A stretch of 64,000 nt of DNA from Pollutimonas bauzanensis (GCF_900129885.1 NZ_FQXE01000007.1:124001-188000), one strand, 5' to 3'; shown: positions 1 to 8,346, counted from the stretch's first letter. Numbers and translations: made by a program. The notes: generated from the sequence alone by a model not told the origin.

Positions 1-1316
1 GGCGTCGCATAGTCATAGAATTTGCCGTCCAGTTCGGCGGCGCTTAGCGGAAAGCGGGGATGTCCCGGCGGGTAGGGGCAGCGGTGACCGTATAGGGCGC
101 CGTCGGCCATGCGCACTTCCACCGCTCCTCCGGCGGCCTGAGGCCACAGTTCATTCAAGGCGGGGTCTTCGCGCAGCTCGACTTTGGCGAGCACGGCGCG
201 CAGTGTTTCGTCGGCCAGCCTTGCCTCGGTGAACTGCGCGTCGCCGCATGCGCCATCCAGAAGCGCAACGGCCGCGCAGTAATAGAAACTGTGCTGAGCG
301 CTTTCGATACTCGCCGGATAGCGTCTGCCGGGATGGGCTGACGGACTATTCAGGGCGAAGCCCGGCAAATACACCACGATGTCCTGGATATCGTCCGCCA
401 CTATCGTGTTGGCGTGGCAAACCCTGATGGCGGCGGCTATCGGAGCGAGCGCGGTCGCCACCGCCGGATAGGGTTTGACGCTGGCGTCGAGGATGCGATA
501 CCGGTGCTTGGGCGCGGCCGCGGCAAGGGCGTCAAAATCCACTTCGCCCGCCACGCTTTTGGCCCAGCCATGTACGCCCTCCATGAGGTCCAGTGGCCCG
601 GTTATTCCGTGCCCCGCCAACATGGCCGCTTCTATGCCCGCTTTGCCGACCCAGGCCTCCGCCGTCGCCTTGATCATGGAGACGGCGCCGCTCTGAAGCT
701 GCGCGAGTGTGTTCTGATGGCTGCCGGCAATGGCCATGGCGTGCGCAGTAAGGGCGGGCTCATCCCAGCTGAGGCGCCCCGCCAGGGCGGATGTGGAGAA
801 CTGGGCGTTCGTTCCATGGTGCCAGCCCCGGCGCCATAGCGAAGGCGCGCCCGCGAAGTCGCAAAGGCGCAGATGGACTTCATAGGCGGCCACCAGGGCG
901 GCGATCAGGTCTTTTCCGCTGCGCCCTTCGCGTTCGCCCACCGCCAGGGCGACGGCCACATTTCCGCTGGGATGGGCGGGATCCCGTCCAAAGTAATAGT
1001 CATTGGAATCCAGGTAGCGCAAAAGGCTGCCGTTGACCAAAGCGGCCAAAGGCGCGGAAGTCTTGCCACCGGTGCCGATGAGCGTGGCTTGTTCCGCGCC
1101 GCCGCAATCGGCTGCCATCTTCCGCAAGGCGATAGCCACCGGGCTGGCAAAGCCGCCATAGGCGCAGCCGAGCGTATCGAGGATGAGATCTTTTGCCGCC
1201 TTGATCACTGCCGGCGGCAAATTATCGTAGTGCACGTCATGGACGACGCGGGCCAGCTTTTGCAGCACACTGGGCGGGGCGGCCGCGCATGGGGATGCCA
1301 TGGCTGGGGCCGCCAT
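1..1316 (-). CDS. MmgE/PrpD family protein (C-terminus cut by window edge)
   Basis: An open frame of about 438 codons runs from an ATG at 1316 off the left edge, so the C-terminus is missing. It has the MmgE/PrpD layout (2-methylcitrate dehydratase and cis-aconitate decarboxylase relatives): an N-terminal helical domain with LILDTLGCAYGG, then YLDSNDYYFGRDPAHPSGN, which lies in the usual active-site segment, and AYEVHLRLCDFAG. The family is cytosolic and usually dehydrates, decarboxylates or isomerises small polycarboxylates; the substrate cannot be read from sequence. Its start overlaps the stop of the upstream SDR gene (ATGA), so the two are very probably co-transcribed. A related gene lies at 60101-61522. 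Confidence 0.85.
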   Translation of the reverse strand, partial: MAAPAMASPCAAAPPSVLQKLARVVHDVHYDNLPPAVIKAAKDLILDTLGCAYGGFASPVAIALRKMAADCGGAEQATLIGTGGKTSAPLAALVNGSLLRYLDSNDYYFGRDPAHPSGNVAVALAVGEREGRSGKDLIAALVAAYEVHLRLCDFAGAPSLWRRGWHHGTNAQFSTSALAGRLSWDEPALTAHAMAIAGSHQNTLAQLQSGAVSMIKATAEAWVGKAGIEAAMLAGHGITGPLDLMEGVHGWAKSVAGEVDFDALAAAAPKHRYRILDASVKPYPAVATALAPIAAAIRVCHANTIVADDIQDIVVYLPGFALNSPSAHPGRRYPASIESAQHSFYYCAAVALLDGACGDAQFTEARLADETLRAVLAKVELREDPALNELWPQAAGGAVEVRMADGALYGHRCPYPPGHPRFPLSAAELDGKFYDYAT

Positions 1317-2071
1317 CAGAAGGCAAAACGGCTGGATCCGCCGTCCACCGGTATGACGGTTCCCGTAACGTAGCTTGCAAGGGGCGAAGCGAGAAACACC
1401 GCGACTGCGGCTATCTCTTCCGGCTCGCCGAACCGTCCCGCCGGAATCTCGGCCTTTGCATACTCGAGTTCGCTTTCCAGCGTCGGGTAGCGGCGGGATA
1501 TCTGTTCACTGTGGATACGGCCGGGCTGCAAGCAGTTGGCGGTGATTCCATGGGCGGCGAGCTCCCTGGACAGGCCCTTGGACCAGACATGCACGGCGGC
1601 CTTTGCGGTGAATGCGGCATTGAGCATGCGCGGCTCGGATGTGCCGGTGAACGTCACGATCCTGCCCCAGTTGCGTTCGCGCATGTAGGGAACGACTGCG
1701 TGGGTCAATTCCCGGATCCGGAAAAAGTTCAGCAGCATGCCTTCATGCCATGCTTCGCGGCCCGCGTCGAAGGATACCGGCCGGCTTGCGCCCGCCGCAT
1801 TCATCAGGATGTCGATGTGCCCGAGCAGGCGCTGCGCTTCATTGGCTACATATTCAGGGGCATCTTCGTCGTAGAAATCCGCTGCGAGCGCGATGATCCT
1901 GCCGCCGCCCTTTGTCGCGGCCTCGGCGGCCAGCTTTTCCACCAGATCTTTGCGCCGCGCGACGCCCACGACGGTCGCGCCGCTTTCCGCAAGCATGCGC
2001 GCCGTTGCCCGTCCTATGCCCTGGCTGGCGCCTGTAACGAGGGCTGTGCGCCCAGTGAAATCAAGATTCAT
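1316..2071 (-). CDS. Short-chain dehydrogenase/reductase lacking the usual catalytic Tyr
   Basis: A 251-residue classical-length SDR. The NAD(P)-binding motif TGASQGIG is at 13-20 and NAAG at 91-94; the C-terminus has PVDGG. The active-site Ser is present (Ser145 in TFTGTSEP) and the Lys is Lys157, but the position four before it, normally Tyr, is Ala153 (NAAFTAKAAV). Either the enzyme uses another acid/base or it belongs to a divergent SDR subgroup. It is the first gene of a minus-strand pair with the MmgE/PrpD gene and is divergent from an IclR regulator, which suggests an inducible catabolic oxidation step. The substrate is unknown. Confidence 0.88.
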   Translation of the reverse strand: MNLDFTGRTALVTGASQGIGRATARMLAESGATVVGVARRKDLVEKLAAEAATKGGGRIIALAADFYDEDAPEYVANEAQRLLGHIDILMNAAGASRPVSFDAGREAWHEGMLLNFFRIRELTHAVVPYMRERNWGRIVTFTGTSEPRMLNAAFTAKAAVHVWSKGLSRELAAHGITANCLQPGRIHSEQISRRYPTLESELEYAKAEIPAGRFGEPEEIAAVAVFLASPLASYVTGTVIPVDGGSSRFAF

Positions 2072-2294
2072 TGTCTGTCCTCATCATTCTTGGCTGCGTC
2101 GGCTTGTCGATGCCTCGTTCCCGCCGGCGCATTATCCGATAGTCGGTCTTGCATAATATGTCCATTGAATGAGACAATAGACCGTTGAGTGATAATTATG
2201 ACAGCAGGCAGGCTTTTGTCAATATGCGGATATGATGGCTATCCCTTGCTTGGCTACAATCCGCGACAGTGTGGATTCCAATTGAGGACAGAGG
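2072..2294. promoter_or_regulatory. Divergent promoter region between SDR and iclR-type gene, with inverted repeat
   Basis: This 223-base gap separates two divergent starts and must hold both promoters. It contains an inverted repeat, CGGTCT at 2144-2149 and AGACCG at 2179-2184, around an AT-rich spacer. IclR proteins commonly bind palindromes in such divergent gaps, so this is a candidate operator, but six-base arms are weak evidence. Confidence 0.35.
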
Positions 2295-3116
2295 ATGAAT
2301 GAAGAAGACGGGGCAGGGTCGTCAACTGCGAACAAAAATGCCCGCGTTCCCGCTGACTTGAAAGAAACCAGCACGGTCAGGCGGGTGCTATTGCTGCTGC
2401 GCTGCGTCGCCGATCACCCGGGCGAAACGGCGCAGAGCCTGGCCCAGCGCCTGAATCTGCCGCGCAGCTCCGTGCACAGACTGTTGGCCACGCTGCGCGA
2501 CACCGACTTTGTGACGCATGAAGCGGGAAGCACATTCCAGCCGGGCTTGGAGATGTACCGCATTGCGGGCAAGCTGGGCGCGCGCATGCCGTATATAAAG
2601 CTGGCGGAACCTTATCTGAAAGCCTTGTCGGAAAAATTCCACGAGAGCTCGATTCTGACGCTGCTGGAGCGGCGGCATCTGAAGATGTTCCACGCAGCCA
2701 GCGGCTCCCCGGCCGATCCCATGCGCTACGACATTCAGTTGAACACCCTCGAACCTTTGGTATGGGGCGCGACCGCGCGCGTGATACTGGCGCACCTTAC
2801 GCAAGAAGAGATAGACCGGGCGATAGCCGGAAACGAGCGCTCGCCCGTCGGAGGCCAGGCGCCGGACGCGCGGAAAATCCGCGCAGCCTTGGCGGCCATT
2901 CGCGCCGACGGTTATGGGGTGACCCATTCTCATCGGACGCCGAATACCGTGGGTGTGGCGGCGCCATTTTTCGATGGCGACGGCCAAGTCGTCGGCAGCC
3001 TGGGGTTTTTGATTCCAGAGTTTCGCTGGAAAGCGCCCGAGCCCAACGAAATAACCGGCGCCTTGCGGCAGGCGGCGGGCGGGCTTTCCAGGCAATTGGG
3101 ATATTCCGGCAGCTGA
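2295..3116 (+). CDS. IclR family transcriptional regulator
   Basis: A 273-residue protein with the IclR layout. After a roughly 25-residue polar N-terminal tail comes a winged helix-turn-helix (AQSLAQRLNLPRSSVHRLL, about residues 52-70). An effector-binding GAF-like domain follows (about 100-270), ending in the family-typical VGSLGFLIPEF. An AGGA-containing Shine-Dalgarno lies just before the ATG. IclR regulators act as dimers and respond to small carboxylic or aromatic metabolites. Being divergent from the SDR-MmgE/PrpD pair, it is the likely regulator of that pair; this is inferred from position. Confidence 0.9.
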   Translation: MNEEDGAGSSTANKNARVPADLKETSTVRRVLLLLRCVADHPGETAQSLAQRLNLPRSSVHRLLATLRDTDFVTHEAGSTFQPGLEMYRIAGKLGARMPYIKLAEPYLKALSEKFHESSILTLLERRHLKMFHAASGSPADPMRYDIQLNTLEPLVWGATARVILAHLTQEEIDRAIAGNERSPVGGQAPDARKIRAALAAIRADGYGVTHSHRTPNTVGVAAPFFDGDGQVVGSLGFLIPEFRWKAPEPNEITGALRQAAGGLSRQLGYSGS

Positions 3117-3341
3117 TTGCCCCTGCGCAAGGCTGGAATTCGGCCGCCGGCTCAGGCACGCATGGAAGGCTTGCGTGCTTGCGGAAAGTTGCTGTCGGAT
3201 CCCGCTCTGGCGCGAACTCGCCGTCGAACGGGAGCGGCGGGTCGCTCGCGGGCAGGCCCGCTACTTGCTGGCGAAATGCCAGCGCCACCCGGTTGGGCCG
3301 GAAGGTTGCGCGCAGGAATTGTCATTCAAAGGGAGATGCAA

Positions 3342-3470
3342 ATGAATAAGCGAATCTGGTTACCTATATTTCTGGTTTTTGCGACGCTGGCGGCTGGGTG
3401 CAATACGATGAGAGGCGCGGGCGAGGATATCGAGCGCGGGGGCGAAAAAATACAGCGGCAGGCGCAATAG
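3342..3470 (+). CDS. Entericidin A/B family lipoprotein
   Basis: A 42-residue lipoprotein: charged start MNKR, hydrophobic segment, and lipobox LAAGC with the acylated Cys at residue 20. A short polar tail (NTMRGAGEDIERGGEKIQ) follows, which is the signature of the entericidin EcnA/EcnB family. An AAAGGGAG ribosome site precedes this ATG. A longer in-frame reading from 3117 has no such support and would bury the lipobox internally. Members are small outer-membrane lipoproteins, described in enterics as an antidote/toxin pair for stationary-phase lysis; many bacteria have a single stress-induced copy. Only one copy is present here. Confidence 0.85.
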   Translation: MNKRIWLPIFLVFATLAAGCNTMRGAGEDIERGGEKIQRQAQ

Positions 3471-3497
3471 CCGTTGCCTGCGCGTCGATGCTGCTGC

Positions 3498-4103
3498 TCA
3501 GAACCACCCCAGCAGCCCGCCGCCGCGGCTGAGTTCTTTTTCACAACTCTTGTACTGGGCGCCGAAACGCTCGGCCCGGGTTTTCACTTGGGAGGCAACG
3601 CGCTTGAGCCATGCCTTGCCATCGTAGCTGCGGTTCCGGTAGCCCGTCCAGCCTTCGTGGTAATTCAGGTACTGCCCGTAGCCGTCCCACTTGGAAATTC
3701 CATTCAGGCGCTGGGTCTTGCTGATGTACCAGCCCATGAAGTCCATGGCGTCGCCGAAGTCGTCCCGGCTGGAAAGCCAACTGCCGGCTTCGCGCTGGTA
3801 GTCGGACCAGGTTTCGTCCTTGGCCTGCGCATAGCCATAGGCCGAACTGACGCGGCCCCACGGGATGAAGCCCAGGAAATAGTAGCGCGGCGGCAGGGCG
3901 TCGTAGCGGAAGCTGGATTCCTGGTACATCATGGCCATCGGCACCTGGGGCGGCACGCCCCATTTGTCGCGCACCTTCACGGCGGCCTTGTGCCAGTCCG
4001 GTTTCTCGCGGAATATCGCGCAAAGATTTTCGGGATCGGCGGGAGGCGTGGTGGCGCAACCGGCAAGCAGCAGCAATGGCAACGCATAAAACAGTCCTCG
4101 CAT
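3498..4103 (-). CDS. Lipoprotein with lytic transglycosylase-like (SLT) domain
   Basis: A 201-residue protein starting at the ATG at 4103, which has an AAGGA ribosome site; an in-frame ATG at 4124 would add seven polar residues before the signal peptide. The N-terminus MRGLFYALPLLLLAGCATT is a lipoprotein signal with lipobox LAGC. The mature part contains MMYQESSFRYDALPP, where the Glu is the probable catalytic acid, and AYGYAQAKDETW, as in SLT-type lytic transglycosylases. These enzymes cleave peptidoglycan between MurNAc and GlcNAc from the outer-membrane face. The gene is convergent with the entericidin gene. Confidence 0.85.
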   Translation of the reverse strand: MRGLFYALPLLLLAGCATTPPADPENLCAIFREKPDWHKAAVKVRDKWGVPPQVPMAMMYQESSFRYDALPPRYYFLGFIPWGRVSSAYGYAQAKDETWSDYQREAGSWLSSRDDFGDAMDFMGWYISKTQRLNGISKWDGYGQYLNYHEGWTGYRNRSYDGKAWLKRVASQVKTRAERFGAQYKSCEKELSRGGGLLGWF

Positions 4104-4440
4104 CTCTATCCTTCTACCTTCCATCTGGCCGGGCCTGTGGCTTCCATCGGGCGATGGCCCGCGCCGCCGGCGCGCGGTGAAGGTTGAAATAATACCTTAC
4201 GGCAGGGCGCCGCATTGGTCTTGCCTCGCCTGGCCCCGCCCCGAAGGGCGAGGCTTGCGCTTAGGCTCGCGGTCGATCCGCCTGAATGCGATGCTTTGCG
4301 GTGAAAGCCGGCCATTTTCTTCAAGGTTTGGCTGGCGTCTTTCAGTCATTTACCCTATGGCTTTGCGCGCTGGATCGGCGTAGCCTTCCACGAAGCCCGC
4401 ATGCCGGCATCGTAGCTCAATACTTTTCGCAGGTGTAGCC
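4104..4440. other. Non-coding gap between divergent genes
   Basis: A 337-base stretch between the SLT lipoprotein gene (minus) and the LprI-domain gene (plus), so it should carry both promoters. A short perfect palindrome, ATGCCGGCAT, lies near 4400. No RNA gene, convincing terminator or credible small gene was recognised. Confidence 0.5.
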
Positions 4441-5493
4441 ATGCGCCATGTCTTTTTTCTGCTGGTCCTGCTCGGCTTGCCCGTCACATGTCCCGCGCAA
4501 ATGTATGGCGCCGAATACGTAGAATGCAACGAAAACACGACGGTCGGCATCGTCGACTGCCTGGGCAATGCCACGAAACAATGGGACAAACGGCTGAACA
4601 GTTCATACCAGGCGTTGATGAAACGCAGCGATGCGCAGCAGCAGGCGCCATTGAAGGCGGCGCAGAGACTGTGGATCAAATATCGCGACGCAAACTGCGG
4701 GTTCTACGGGGCCGCGCAGGGCAGTCTCAGCCAGGTCGAGGCCGCTGAGTGCATCCGGTCCATGACCAAGGCAAGGACCTGCGAACTGCAGTCGGCCAAT
4801 CAGGGAGAGGGCGGCCCGGGCCCGGAATGCAAACCGACAGCGGCGGCGCGGGCGGCCCCTGCTTCGGAGGCGCCAGCGCCCATGCCGGCGGCGCCTCAGA
4901 GCGGGCAAGCCGCGGCCAAGGACGCCCGGCGCGGCGCGGAGCCTGTCGCGCCGCCGGAGGAGATGGCAAGTTCAATACATCAAAAAGCGCACACGGGGCG
5001 CGCCAGTTTTCTTGGCTTGTACAACATGTCCGGCAAGAGGAAGAAATCCTATCACGCCGATATTTTCGCCCACGTTCATTTCGAGGAAGAGACCGGCGTA
5101 GCGGGCGGAAGCGCTGTATTCGGCTGGATGGAAGAGCGGGACGAAGTGGTCCTGATAAGCCATGCGAAATACCTGCCTTCGCTGACGCTGGCTCAGTCCA
5201 AGCGCCGGCTCCTGCTCAGCGCGCCTCTGGTGGCTGTCAATGAGCTGCCGCGTTATTTGATGATATGCGTGTGGGAAACGGACGAAAACAAAGTGGCTCC
5301 GGCTCTTGTCGTCTATGGAGAGCGCGACGACGCCAACCAGACGGGAAGCGATGCCGGCGATCATCAGAGCCTTACTGTCGCTTGGGAGCCCATTCCCAAA
5401 GCCAGGGCGGAGAAAAAGTTCGCCGCCCATGACTATTGCGCTGAAATTTCCAGGACGGGGCAATCGCAAGCGCCGCTCTGGTTGGAAGACTAG
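4441..5493 (+). CDS. Exported protein with N-terminal LprI/DUF1311 domain and unknown C-terminal half
   Basis: A 350-residue protein with a signal peptide (MRHVFFLLVLLGLPVTCPAQ). Residues about 21-120 form an LprI-type (DUF1311) domain. It has the family's spaced cysteines at 29, 40, 86, 104 and 114 and the LWIKYRDANC motif. LprI-domain proteins include a mycobacterial lysozyme-inhibitor lipoprotein; most others are uncharacterised periplasmic proteins. A Pro/Ala-rich linker (about 125-172) joins it to a roughly 175-residue C-terminal region that I do not recognise. That region has alternating beta-like segments and ends in SGQ-type polar sequence. The ribosome site AGGTG precedes the ATG. 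Confidence 0.75.
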   Translation: MRHVFFLLVLLGLPVTCPAQMYGAEYVECNENTTVGIVDCLGNATKQWDKRLNSSYQALMKRSDAQQQAPLKAAQRLWIKYRDANCGFYGAAQGSLSQVEAAECIRSMTKARTCELQSANQGEGGPGPECKPTAAARAAPASEAPAPMPAAPQSGQAAAKDARRGAEPVAPPEEMASSIHQKAHTGRASFLGLYNMSGKRKKSYHADIFAHVHFEEETGVAGGSAVFGWMEERDEVVLISHAKYLPSLTLAQSKRRLLLSAPLVAVNELPRYLMICVWETDENKVAPALVVYGERDDANQTGSDAGDHQSLTVAWEPIPKARAEKKFAAHDYCAEISRTGQSQAPLWLED

Positions 5494-5552
5494 AGCCTGG
5501 CGGCATCAATGCGGCGAAGCGGGGCGTATTTCGCAGGTGCCGGCTACGATGG

Positions 5553-5777
5553 CTACGGCGTATGTGCTCGCGTCGCGGGGTTTTTCCGCTGCTCGCGCCG
5601 GCGCTTATTCTTGTTTTTTGAAGGCGGCTGGAAGGACTTTTCCAGGCGCTGAACCGCTGCATACGCCTGTTTGCGCCCGGCCTCGCGCCGGGCGCGATAA
5701 AGCATGACAGCCCGGGCAATGCCGAAAGCGACAGCAAACGCGACCACGACAATGATACCGCCCGTCAAACTACCCAT
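5553..5777 (-). CDS. Small single-pass membrane protein, hypothetical
   Basis: A 74-residue frame with an N-terminal membrane segment (GGIIVVVAFAVAFGIARAVM) and a strongly basic tail rich in Lys, Arg and Asn. An AGAAGCAGG ribosome-site-like sequence precedes the ATG. The topology (short outside N-terminus, basic cytoplasmic tail) obeys the positive-inside rule, which argues that it is real. No family was recognised. It sits alone between the LprI-domain gene and rsuA. Confidence 0.55.
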   Translation of the reverse strand: MGSLTGGIIVVVAFAVAFGIARAVMLYRARREAGRKQAYAAVQRLEKSFQPPSKNKNKRRREQRKNPATRAHTP

Positions 5778-5945
5778 AGCCTGCTTCTTGAATAATGTTA
5801 AATGACACAGTCACACGGCATCATGCGCGCAAAGCGCGCCGGGCCGAAGCAAATCGGGAACTTGTCCCTGATTTGCAGCCGCAGGCTGATGACTGCCTGC
5901 AAAGAATTGTATATTACGCGGGATAGCAACTTACCTGGAAACCGA

Positions 5946-6647
5946 ATGCGCCTGGACAAGTATCTTTGCGAAAGTTCCGATCTGACACGCTCGCAGGCTC
6001 GTTCCGTGCTCCTCAGCGGTGAAGTCACGGTCAACGGCGAAATCATCAAGCGGGGCACTCACGTGGTGCAGGACGGCGACGAGGTGCAATGGGAAGGCGA
6101 AACGCTCAGCCTTGTCGGGTTGCGCTATCTCATGCTGAACAAGCCCGCCGGCCACGAATGCGGCAATCGCAACAGTCAGTATCCGCCAGTGATCGACCTG
6201 CTGGACGTGGACAAACGCGACCGGCTGCAAACTGTTGGCCGGCTCGATGTGGACACCACGGGGCTGATCCTGATTACGGACGACGGGCATTGGATGCATC
6301 GCATCATCTCGCCGCGCAAGCGCTGCGACAAGGTCTATCTCGTCACGCTGGCCGAACCTCTCCCGGAAAACGCCGAGGTCCGGTTCCAGGCCGGAATAAA
6401 GCTGGAAGACGAAGAACAGCGAGGCTTGCCTGCCGCGCTCCTGCGGGTCGATGAACGCAGCGTACGGCTGACGATCCAGGAGGGCAAAGATTTTCACGTC
6501 AAGCGCATGTTCGAGTCCTTGGGCAGCCAGGTACTTTTCTTGCACTGTGAACGCATCGGCCCATTGTCCCTGGATTCCGATTTGCAAGCAGGCGAGTCGC
6601 GCTACCTGACACCGGCCGAGGTTGCCGACCTCGCGCGTATTGATTGA
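5946..6647 (+). CDS. rsuA: 16S rRNA pseudouridine(516) synthase RsuA
   Basis: A 233-residue protein starting at MRLDKYLCESSDL; the frame stays open upstream but that part resembles nothing. The N-terminal S4 RNA-binding domain (residues 1-50) is followed by the pseudouridine synthase domain with GRLDVDTTGLILITDDG, whose second Asp is the catalytic nucleophile. The sequence HRIISPRKRCDKVYLVTL is typical of the RsuA branch rather than RluB/E/F. It isomerises one uridine in helix 18 of 16S rRNA. It is monocistronic as far as can be seen. Confidence 0.92.
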   Translation: MRLDKYLCESSDLTRSQARSVLLSGEVTVNGEIIKRGTHVVQDGDEVQWEGETLSLVGLRYLMLNKPAGHECGNRNSQYPPVIDLLDVDKRDRLQTVGRLDVDTTGLILITDDGHWMHRIISPRKRCDKVYLVTLAEPLPENAEVRFQAGIKLEDEEQRGLPAALLRVDERSVRLTIQEGKDFHVKRMFESLGSQVLFLHCERIGPLSLDSDLQAGESRYLTPAEVADLARID

Positions 6648-6968
6648 AGTCAATGCCGTTTTGTCCTTGTGATGCGCAGCCGGCGGGAGGCTGCCATACC
6701 AGAGAAAACAGGGTGGAAAAACAGGAAAGGCCTACTTCTAGTAGAATACATAGCTTCAGATCAATAATACGGTTTAAATAACCGCTCAAACGCCGCATAC
6801 GCGGCAAAATTGTTGTTATCAAAATCATCCACCTACCCGGATGTAATGCACAGCTGAAGAATTCGCGCGAGGCGATAAAGCAGTTGCGCCATGGGTAGCG
6901 CTGGAAAGAGTAGCTCCATTCGATGTGTCTGAAATAAATCCGGCATTCTGAACCGTCTGGTTTTACTG

Positions 6969-6991
6969 CGTTGGCGACATGCTTGCCAACG
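6969..6991. promoter_or_regulatory. Inverted repeat in the gap before the betaine-type ABC operon
   Basis: The 532-base gap from 6648 to 7179 holds no gene I can support and is less GC-rich than its surroundings. Its clearest structure is a perfect 7-base inverted repeat, CGTTGGC and GCCAACG, with a 9-base spacer. It lies about 190 bases before the start codon of the importer's binding protein, so it is a candidate operator or leader hairpin. Smaller elements are a GCCGC/GCGGC hairpin near 6793 and TTCTAGTAGAA near 6735. Confidence 0.35.
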
Positions 6992-7179
6992 ATGCTTCTA
7001 TTGTGCGCGCCAACTGAGCAGTGCTCGCGTGCTTGGCTACGAACCTTGCTTTCGCAGCGCAGCAAAGTAACCGTGCTCCTGATAAACGGACCGCCCTGGT
7101 CGTTCGCATGGCTGGGTCATTTATCAAAACCTTGAAACGAGCCGACCCGTCGCTCTTTCAGAAATGGAGGAAGTTCTCA

Positions 7180-8145
7180 TTGAAAATACTTAACCAACTT
7201 GGCGCCAGCATGCTGCTGGCCGCTGTCGCGATCGGCGCGCCCGCCTATGCGGCCACGCCAGAATCAAGCGATCCGATCAAAATAGTCGACAACAATTGGT
7301 CGAGCCAAAAGGTGCTCGCCCGCATCGCGCAACAGCTGCTCGAGAAAATCGGCTATGACACCAAAATCGTGCCATCGGACAGTCAGGGCCAGTTTGCGGC
7401 AATGGGCTTGGGCGATCTGGATTTGCAGATGGAAGTCTGGGAAGGCACGATGAACGACAGCTTCATGAAGGAAGTCCAGGCGGGTCGCATGGTCGATCTC
7501 GGCAGCCACACCGCGACGACGCGTGAAGACTGGTGGTACCCAGACTACATGGAAGAAATTTGCCCCGATTTGCCCGATTGGAAGGCGCTCAATGCATGCG
7601 CCGATAAATTCGCCGCGCCTGAAACAGCCCCTAAAGGGCGCTATTTGGCCGGTCCCGTTGATTGGATCAAGCACGACAAAGAAAAAATCGAGGCGCTGGA
7701 TCTGAATTTTACGGTGGTCAATGCCGGCTCCGCCGCGGCCTTGTTTGGCGAATTGAAGTCGGCCGCCGCGCGCAAAGAACCTATCGTGCTGTTCAACTGG
7801 GCGCCCAACTGGGTGGGCGCGGCATTCCCAGGGAAATTCGTTGAATTTCCAGAGCACGAAAAAGCCTGCACCGAGGATCCGAAATGGGGCATCAACCCGG
7901 ACAAGACCTACGATTGCGGGTCGCCCAAGGGCGGCTATTTGAAAAAGGCCGCATGGTCAGGCTTCGAAAAAAAGTGGTCCTGCGCCTATCAGTTGATTAA
8001 AAACATCGACTTTACCGGGCCGATGATAGACCAGGCTGCCGCGCTGGCGGATGTCGATGGCATGACGCATGACGCCGCCGCCGCTGCGTGGGTGGACAAG
8101 AATCAGAAACAGGTCGCAGCGTGGATGCCGGCTTGCGCTAGCTGA
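7180..8145 (+). CDS. Glycine betaine/proline-type ABC transporter substrate-binding protein
   Basis: Periplasmic binding protein of the OpuAC/ProX class, 321 residues. The start is taken as TTG at 7180. A strong GGAGG (7166-7170) sits nine bases before it, and the codons after it give a normal signal peptide (KILNQLGASMLLAAVAIGA...AYA); the frame upstream is open but meaningless. The mature protein begins with KIVDNNWSSQKVLARIAQQL. It has EVWEGTMND and TREDWWYPDYMEE; aromatic residues in such segments build the cation-pi pocket for quaternary amines. It is the first gene of the importer whose ATPase and permease follow at 8347 and 9372. Confidence 0.88.
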   Translation: MKILNQLGASMLLAAVAIGAPAYAATPESSDPIKIVDNNWSSQKVLARIAQQLLEKIGYDTKIVPSDSQGQFAAMGLGDLDLQMEVWEGTMNDSFMKEVQAGRMVDLGSHTATTREDWWYPDYMEEICPDLPDWKALNACADKFAAPETAPKGRYLAGPVDWIKHDKEKIEALDLNFTVVNAGSAAALFGELKSAAARKEPIVLFNWAPNWVGAAFPGKFVEFPEHEKACTEDPKWGINPDKTYDCGSPKGGYLKKAAWSGFEKKWSCAYQLIKNIDFTGPMIDQAAALADVDGMTHDAAAAAWVDKNQKQVAAWMPACAS

Positions 8146-8155
8146 TGCCTGGTTA

Positions 8156-8183
8156 CGCGTGACCATGTTTATGCGGTCACGCG
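8156..8183 (+). other. Intergenic hairpin after the binding-protein gene
   Basis: Perfect 9-base arms (CGCGTGACC and GGTCACGCG) with a 10-base loop, 11 bases after the stop codon. There is no T-run, so it is not a classical terminator. Hairpins in this position often stabilise the upstream mRNA, giving more binding protein than ATPase or permease; that role is inferred. Confidence 0.5.
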
Positions 8184-8233
8184 CGACTCCTGCTGGTCTT
8201 CGCAGCATCATGGGCTTCATCCCAGTTCAACAT

Positions 8234-8315
8234 CGACACTTATCCGACACTGCATAGTTTTTTGTTCTGAATCAGCTCCGATTGATAATGCCGCTGATCC
8301 TGTCGGAAAGTGTAG
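8234..8315. promoter_or_regulatory. Cluster of direct and inverted repeats before the ATPase gene
   Basis: CGACACT occurs twice, at 8234 and 8245, 11 bases (one helical turn) apart. TGTCGGA at 8301, the inverse complement of TCCGACA inside the second copy, and AGTGTAG at 8309 (6/7 match to the inverted unit) lie downstream. The ATG of the ATPase gene is at 8347. Such spacing fits cooperative binding of a repressor or activator, so the ATPase and permease genes may have their own promoter here. No family is assigned. Confidence 0.3.
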
Positions 8316-8346
8316 CGCTTTTGCGCGTTTATTTGACAGGTCAACT

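Noticed and set aside
3117-3341. In-frame extension of the entericidin gene to 117 residues
   Set aside because: The extension is Arg/Pro/Gly-rich shadow sequence and would place the lipoprotein signal in the middle; the ATG at 3342 has its own ribosome site.
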